DNA of 10,505 bases from Actinomycetota bacterium (GTDB taxonomy: Bacteria; Actinomycetota; Acidimicrobiia; Acidimicrobiales; Ilumatobacteraceae), in the NCBI GenBank assembly GCA_009703975.1, contig WLFB01000025.1, forward strand, positions 1-10,505. Reading direction: 5' to 3'. The position numbers and the translations under genes were made by a program. Position 1 is the stretch's first letter; every line of letters begins with the position of its first letter. The notes beneath the pieces were generated by a model. The model had not been told where the DNA came from. It saw only the letters and a program-made list of their open reading frames with translations, and did no database searches. Shown piece after piece: positions 7,353-10,505 of the stretch.

Positions 7353-8180
7353 TTAAATGTCGTGAAAAATTTTTGCGAGTTGCTCGACACCATCTGCGAT
7401 TGATGGTGCAGGGCGAGCGAAAAATCGATCAGCGTTGACGCAAGCCGTGCGCCATGACGGGTCAAACTCATGTGCGAGTGCGGATGCTTCTTTTGCCGCG
7501 CGAACTTCATCAAACCCGCAAGGCGCGAATACGACAATGTCTGGTCGTGCTTCACGAACTGCCTGCCAAGTTGTGGCTAGAGACGGCACACCTGGTTTGC
7601 CAAGAACTTCGATGCCACCGGCTGCTTCAACCATTTCGGGTATCCAGTGCCCGCTAGCAAATGGAGGGTCAAGCCACTCGGCGATAAAAACTCGTGGACG
7701 AGTTTTGCCGGTAACCGACTTGCGCACAATTTCAACACGACTGAGCATTCGCTCAGCAACTTGCTGACCACGTGACGTAACACCGAGAGCCGTAGCGAGT
7801 GTGATTACCGGCTCAGCAACTTCGCTGATGGTGTGTGGATCAAGTGAAATTACCCGTGCACCAACATCGCAAACATCTTCGCTTGACACGGCACAGACAC
7901 GACAAAGATCTTGTGTAACAATTACATCTGGAGCTAACTCGCGCAACAAATTTTCGTCAATCGTATAAAGTTGTTCACCATTATTTACGGCCGCCCGCAC
8001 TTGAGCATCAATCGCTGGCCCCGACAAAGCAAGCGAATCAACTCGGCTGAGCGAAACTATTGGCAGATTCGCTGCAGACAATGGCCAGTTGCATTCGCAT
8101 GAGCGACCAACCAGTTGATCAATTAGTCCCAAATCGCCAATCATTTCGGTAGCACTTGGCAATAACGAGACAATACGCAA
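7353..8180 (-). CDS. Cytosolic BtuF-like (cobalamin/Fe-siderophore binding fold) protein
   Basis: Protein of 275 residues with the class III periplasmic-binding fold (COG0614, BtuF/FhuD-like): RIVSLLPSATEMI at 2-14, VGRSCECNWP at 24-33, ELAPDVIVTQDLCRVCAVS near 81-99, EWLDPPFASGHWIPEMVEAAGG at 168-189, and FAPCGFDEV near 218-226. The start is TTG at 8180, placed by the conserved RIVSLLPSATE beginning; no ATG or GTG lies between it and the aminotransferase stop. There is no signal peptide or lipobox, so it should stay in the cytosol, and no permease or ATPase of the B12/siderophore type is nearby. It belongs to a widespread stand-alone group often labelled cobalamin-binding protein, whose role is unknown to me. 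Cysteines stand out: Cys28, Cys30, a CxxC at 93/96, Cys104 and Cys221. Most relatives I recall have His-Glu-Cys-Asp where this one has Cys-Glu-Cys-Asn (28-31). It lies between the aminotransferase and DUF5522 genes. Confidence 0.85.
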   Translation of the reverse strand: MRIVSLLPSATEMIGDLGLIDQLVGRSCECNWPLSAANLPIVSLSRVDSLALSGPAIDAQVRAAVNNGEQLYTIDENLLRELAPDVIVTQDLCRVCAVSSEDVCDVGARVISLDPHTISEVAEPVITLATALGVTSRGQQVAERMLSRVEIVRKSVTGKTRPRVFIAEWLDPPFASGHWIPEMVEAAGGIEVLGKPGVPSLATTWQAVREARPDIVVFAPCGFDEVRAAKEASALAHEFDPSWRTACVNADRFFARPAPSIADGVEQLAKIFHDI

Positions 8181-8216
8181 AGAGGTTCTGCTTTCTTTAC
8201 AAACTTTTAGTTCGTG

Positions 8217-9566
8217 TTAATTTTTGCAGTGCTTGTCGGCGAGATCAAGAACCTCGTCAATAATCTCAAGACCAGTCTTAATATCTTCAACGGGCGTATT
8301 GCACGGTGGCACAACATGCATGCGATTGAAGTGTGTGAACGGCCAAAGATTGCGCTCTTTGCACGCCGCAGCAAGATCCATCATTGGCTTGGCATCTGCA
8401 CCGGCTGCGTTAAACGGCACCAGTGGCTCACGAGTCTCGCGATTTTTGACGAGTTCAATTGCCCAGAACACGCCAAGTCCACGCACGTCGCCCACGCTTG
8501 GATGTTTCGCCTTAATTTTTTCAAGCGCTGGCCCGATGATGTCGGTGCCCAACATTCGCGCGTGCTCAACGATTTTTTCTTCTTTGAAAATATTGATCGA
8601 TGCAACCGCAGCAGCACAAGAAAGTGGATGTCCGCTGTAGGTGAGACCACCTGGGAAAGCTCGGTCTTTAAAAGTATCCGCAATTTTTTGGCTAATAACG
8701 ACACCACCGAGCGGAAGATAACCAGAGTTGACTCCTTTTGCGAAGCAAATTAGATCTGGCGTTACATTCCATTTATTCACTGCGAACCATTCGCCACAAC
8801 GACCAAAACCTGCCATCACTTCGTCACACATCATCACAATGCCGTGCTTTGTGCATAGATCCCGCACGCCCTGCAAATATCCATCAGGCGGAACCAAGAT
8901 TCCGTTTGTTCCGACGACGGTTTCAAGTGCGATCATTGCGACAGTTTGCGGGCCTTCAACCATCAACACATTCTCAAGGTGTTCAAGTGCGCGTTCGCAT
9001 TCTTGTTTGTCACTCGTTGAGTGAAATGCTGAGCGATATGGGTAAGGTCCCCAAAACTTTACAGCGCCCGATGCTCCGGTTTCGTTTGACCATCTGCGTG
9101 GATCACCAGTTAACGCAATTGCACCCGCTGTTGAGCCGTGATACGAGCGGTAAGTCGTAAGAATCTTGTGACGACCAGTGTGAAGTTTTGCCATGCGTGT
9201 TGCGTACTCTGCGGCTTCAGCACCACCATTGGTGAAAAAAACCATGTTCAAATTACCAGGCGCAAGTTCGGCGATCAATCGAGCGGCTTCGCTTCGTGAA
9301 GCATTTGCAAATGGTGGGGCAACTGTGCAGAGTTTTCCGGCTTGTTCTTGTATTGCTGCAACTAATTTTGGATGCTGATGGCCGATATTTAAATTAACTA
9401 ATTGACTTGAGAAGTCGAGATACTTTTTGCCGGTTGAATCCCAGAAATATGAACCCTCGCCACCTGTAATTTCGGTTGGGTTGAGAGTTCCTTGTGCTGA
9501 CCACGAATGAAACACGTGAGCACGATCGTCTAAATAGGCCTGAGTCTTGGTTGCTTCAATTGTCAT
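8217..9566 (-). CDS. Class III PLP-dependent aminotransferase (beta-alanine/taurine:pyruvate type)
   Basis: Fold-type I aminotransferase of 449 residues, the usual length for omega-amino acid aminotransferases. Seen: the phosphate-binding TNGGAEAAEYATRMA at 112-126, YHGST at 142-146, MCDEVMAGFGRCGEW near 246-260 with Asp248 for the PLP ring nitrogen, and Lys277 in CFAKGVNSGYLPLGG as the Schiff-base lysine. TYSGHPLSCAAA lies near 309-320 and DVRGLGVFWAIEL at 360-372. The likely role here is to move the amino group of beta-alanine or beta-aminoisobutyrate to pyruvate or 2-oxoglutarate, giving the semialdehyde for the dehydrogenase at 755-2239. That role is inferred from context; similar sequences are named taurine, beta-alanine or 4-aminobutyrate aminotransferase. 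The ATG at 9566 directly follows GAGGAG with no spacer, an unusually short distance. It is the first gene of the minus-strand unit, 36 nt before the BtuF-like gene, and is divergent from amt. Confidence 0.92.
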   Translation of the reverse strand: MTIEATKTQAYLDDRAHVFHSWSAQGTLNPTEITGGEGSYFWDSTGKKYLDFSSQLVNLNIGHQHPKLVAAIQEQAGKLCTVAPPFANASRSEAARLIAELAPGNLNMVFFTNGGAEAAEYATRMAKLHTGRHKILTTYRSYHGSTAGAIALTGDPRRWSNETGASGAVKFWGPYPYRSAFHSTSDKQECERALEHLENVLMVEGPQTVAMIALETVVGTNGILVPPDGYLQGVRDLCTKHGIVMMCDEVMAGFGRCGEWFAVNKWNVTPDLICFAKGVNSGYLPLGGVVISQKIADTFKDRAFPGGLTYSGHPLSCAAAVASINIFKEEKIVEHARMLGTDIIGPALEKIKAKHPSVGDVRGLGVFWAIELVKNRETREPLVPFNAAGADAKPMMDLAAACKERNLWPFTHFNRMHVVPPCNTPVEDIKTGLEIIDEVLDLADKHCKN

Positions 9567-9587
9567 CTCCTCAGCCTAATTCGTGAA

Positions 9588-9615
9588 GTTGTACAAAAAG
9601 TTAATTGAAATTCAA
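9588..9615 (-). promoter_or_regulatory. Candidate sigma-70-type promoter of the aminotransferase unit
   Basis: On the minus strand TTGAAT (9610-9615) and TACAAC (9588-9593) are separated by 16 bp, each matching four of six consensus bases. Transcription would start near 9581, leaving a leader of only about 15 nt. The GlnR-like box lies just upstream in this direction, centred near -57, a place suited to an activator. Confidence 0.4.
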
Positions 9616-9619
9616 AAAA

Positions 9620-9657
9620 GCCACACTCCCGAAACATTTCATGGACTTTTTTGAAAC
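9620..9657 (+). promoter_or_regulatory. Tandem GlnR-like box between the aminotransferase and amt genes
   Basis: Two identical GAAACATT blocks start at 9631 and 9653, exactly 22 bp apart. The actinobacterial GlnR operator is known as gTnAC-n6-GaAAC repeated every 22 bp. In that register the four half-sites read GCCAC (9620-9624), GAAAC (9631-9635), TGGAC (9642-9646) and GAAAC (9653-9657): both b-sites are perfect, and both a-sites keep the AC. GlnR controls amtB and glnA in Streptomyces and Mycobacterium. Here it would sit about 120 bp before the amt start and 54 bp before the aminotransferase start, able to serve both. A possible amt -10 (TAGATT, 9668-9673) follows it. The assignment is pattern-based; no glnR gene is visible. 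Confidence 0.6.
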
Positions 9658-9696
9658 ATTGAACTTCTAGATTGTGGCCAGTCACAGCGTCGTGAA

Positions 9697-9723
9697 CTAG
9701 TTAGCAAATTTTTGGCTGACTAG
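9697..9723 (+). repeat. Inverted repeat / hairpin in the amt leader
   Basis: CTAGTTAGC (9697-9705) pairs with GCTGACTAG (9715-9723) over nine positions with one G-T wobble, around an AT-rich 9-nt loop. No T-run follows, so it is not a terminator. It could be a leader-RNA hairpin or an operator for a dimeric regulator. It lies about 54 bp before the amt start. Confidence 0.5.
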
Positions 9724-9738
9724 CCCATCAGTAAAAAC

Positions 9739-9760
9739 CAGATCTAAAACAGATCAAAAT
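9739..9760 (+). repeat. Short tandem direct repeat before amt
   Basis: Two 11-bp units, CAGATCTAAAA (9739-9749) and CAGATCAAAAT (9750-9760), agree at nine of eleven bases and lie one helical turn apart, ending 16 nt before the amt ATG. The first AGATCT is itself a 6-bp palindrome. It may be a regulator site or chance. Confidence 0.4.
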
Positions 9761-9768
9761 GACGAAAA

Positions 9769-9772
9769 GAGG
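9769..9772 (+). promoter_or_regulatory. Ribosome binding site of amt
   Basis: GAGG within AAGAGGAAT lies 4 nt before the ATG at 9777 and supports that start. The Amt family's N-terminal region begins soon after it. Confidence 0.65.
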
Positions 9773-9776
9773 AATA

Positions 9777-10505
9777 ATGAATTCGGACGTAACAGTTCTA
9801 GGAGCACAAATTTCGCTGCTTTGGATCGTGATTGGTGCCGCGCTAGTCGTGTTCATGCAAGCAGGTTTCGCATTAGTTGAAACCGGACTGTGTCGGGCGA
9901 AACATGCTGCCCATGTTGCCAGCACAAACTTCGCCGTGTTTGGCTTAGGTTTCGTAGGTTTTTTTCTAATTGGTTTCCCACTCGCATTTGGCGGCTTCAG
10001 CTACTCAGCCTTTGGGCTCGACGCACCAGTCGGCGAAGCGCTTATTGGCTCGGGAAACTGGGTGTTTGCTTGGGGTGGCGGCTGGGCGCTCTCAGGTGGC
10101 AACATCACACCAGCGCTACTCGGATTCTTTTTATATATGGCTGCGTTTATGGATACGACGGCGACGATTCCAACCGGATCAATGGCTGAGCGTTGGAAGT
10201 GGGGAAGTTTTGTTATCTGGGGATTATTCTGTGGCGGAATTTATTATCCGATAATCGCTGCATGGACTTGGGGCGGTGGCTGGTTAGCAAAAACTTGGGC
10301 GACGATGTCGCTTGGTGCCGGCTACGTCGACTTCGCAGGTTCTGGAGTTGTGCATATGGTCGGTGGAGTTGCGGCACTTACAGGCGCAGTGGTTCTTGGC
10401 CCGCGAATCGGAAAGTACGACAAAAAAGGAAATGCGATCACGATCGCGGGTCACGATATCCCGATGGCGATGCTTGGAACTTTTATTTTGCTATTTGGTT
10501 GGTTC
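9777..10505 (+). CDS. amt: Ammonium transporter (Amt family), N-terminal part, runs off the window
   Basis: Polytopic inner-membrane channel/transporter for ammonium; 243 codons are visible with no stop, out of roughly 400-450 or more expected. The translation starts MNSDVTVLGAQISLLWIVIG. Seen: a first helix at about 12-30, then AGFALVETGLCRAKHAAH (29-46), the conserved cytoplasmic turn of the Val-Glu-Thr-Gly clade of Amt proteins. A helix follows at 52-70. TTATIPTGSMAERWKW (127-142) matches the ATxxxGxxAER block. VDFAGSGVVHMVGGVAAL (184-201) carries Asp185 and pore His193, which align with E. coli AmtB Asp160 and His168. Phe124 aligns with AmtB Phe107 of the external gate by its 13-residue distance to AER. 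There is no cleavable signal peptide with a long extension as in AmtB. Some members of this clade carry C-terminal signalling domains, and the end cannot be seen here. Expression is probably nitrogen-controlled through the GlnR-like box upstream. Confidence 0.95.
   Translation, partial: MNSDVTVLGAQISLLWIVIGAALVVFMQAGFALVETGLCRAKHAAHVASTNFAVFGLGFVGFFLIGFPLAFGGFSYSAFGLDAPVGEALIGSGNWVFAWGGGWALSGGNITPALLGFFLYMAAFMDTTATIPTGSMAERWKWGSFVIWGLFCGGIYYPIIAAWTWGGGWLAKTWATMSLGAGYVDFAGSGVVHMVGGVAALTGAVVLGPRIGKYDKKGNAITIAGHDIPMAMLGTFILLFGWF

Noticed and set aside
7337..7555. N-terminal extension of the DUF5522 gene to the ATG at 7555
   Set aside because: The extra 73 codons lie out of frame over the conserved end of the BtuF-like gene and have no family-like sequence; the ATG at 7336 gives a normal-sized protein.
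7353..8180. Vitamin B12 or siderophore ABC importer binding protein
   Set aside because: There is no signal peptide or lipobox and no matching permease or ATPase nearby; it is a stand-alone cytosolic member of the fold family.
8214..9378. Several plus-strand open frames opposite the aminotransferase
   Set aside because: They are antisense shadows of a strongly conserved gene and show no recognisable protein features.
9660..9776. Glutamine riboswitch (glnA RNA type) in the amt leader
   Set aside because: Only one simple hairpin is visible, with no three-way junction or conserved loop; those RNAs are known mainly from cyanobacteria and marine phage-related sequences.
9890..10254. Two plus-strand open frames of 99 and 94 codons inside the amt region
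   Set aside because: They are out of frame with the amt reading frame, which is open from 9777 to the window end and has clear Amt motifs.
1..10505. Mobile element, prophage, CRISPR array, toxin-antitoxin or defence system, tRNA or rRNA gene
   Set aside because: I found no transposase, integrase, regularly spaced repeats, defence-type domains or RNA-gene structure; the window is metabolic and transport DNA in coherent operons.

Overview
The window looks like a piece of an actinobacterial chromosome, probably a free-living aquatic lineage; Acidimicrobiia (Ilumatobacter-like) is my best guess. The reasons are an oxidoreductase of the F420/LLM type, a lipoprotein signal of the actinobacterial ACGGSDD style, a DUF5522 protein, a GlnR-like operator, and a base composition near half GC by eye. 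No marker gene is present, so the taxonomy is inference.

Positions 1-6953, plus strand: one tightly packed catabolic and uptake operon. It enters the window inside a dihydropyrimidinase (hydantoinase) gene. It continues with a CoA-acylating (methyl)malonate-semialdehyde dehydrogenase, an LLM-class oxidoreductase, and a complete ABC importer (permease, ATPase, second permease, NMT1/THI5-like lipoprotein). Spacings are short, including 1-nt and 4-nt stop/start overlaps. The operon ends at a strong intrinsic terminator with a UUCG tetraloop at 7000-7029.

Positions 7094-9566, minus strand: a convergent three-gene unit read from right to left. It holds a class III aminotransferase, a cytosolic BtuF-like periplasmic-binding-fold protein, and a small DUF5522 protein with a CC-x3-C-x2-C tail. 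The stop codon of the last gene lies inside a perfect 30-bp palindrome.

Positions 9567-9776: a divergent regulatory region. It carries a tandem GlnR-like box, candidate promoters and a leader hairpin. From 9777 to the window edge the 5' part of an ammonium transporter gene (Amt family) is read on the plus strand.

Proposed logic (inference from families and context): a pyrimidine or related cyclic amide is imported by the ABC system and reduced, possibly by the LLM enzyme. Dihydropyrimidinase opens the ring, and a carbamoyl-amide hydrolase outside the window would release beta-alanine or beta-aminoisobutyrate. The aminotransferase removes the nitrogen, and the dehydrogenase turns the (methyl)malonate semialdehyde into acetyl- or propionyl-CoA. 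The ammonium transporter and the GlnR-like box suggest that this is nitrogen scavenging under nitrogen control.
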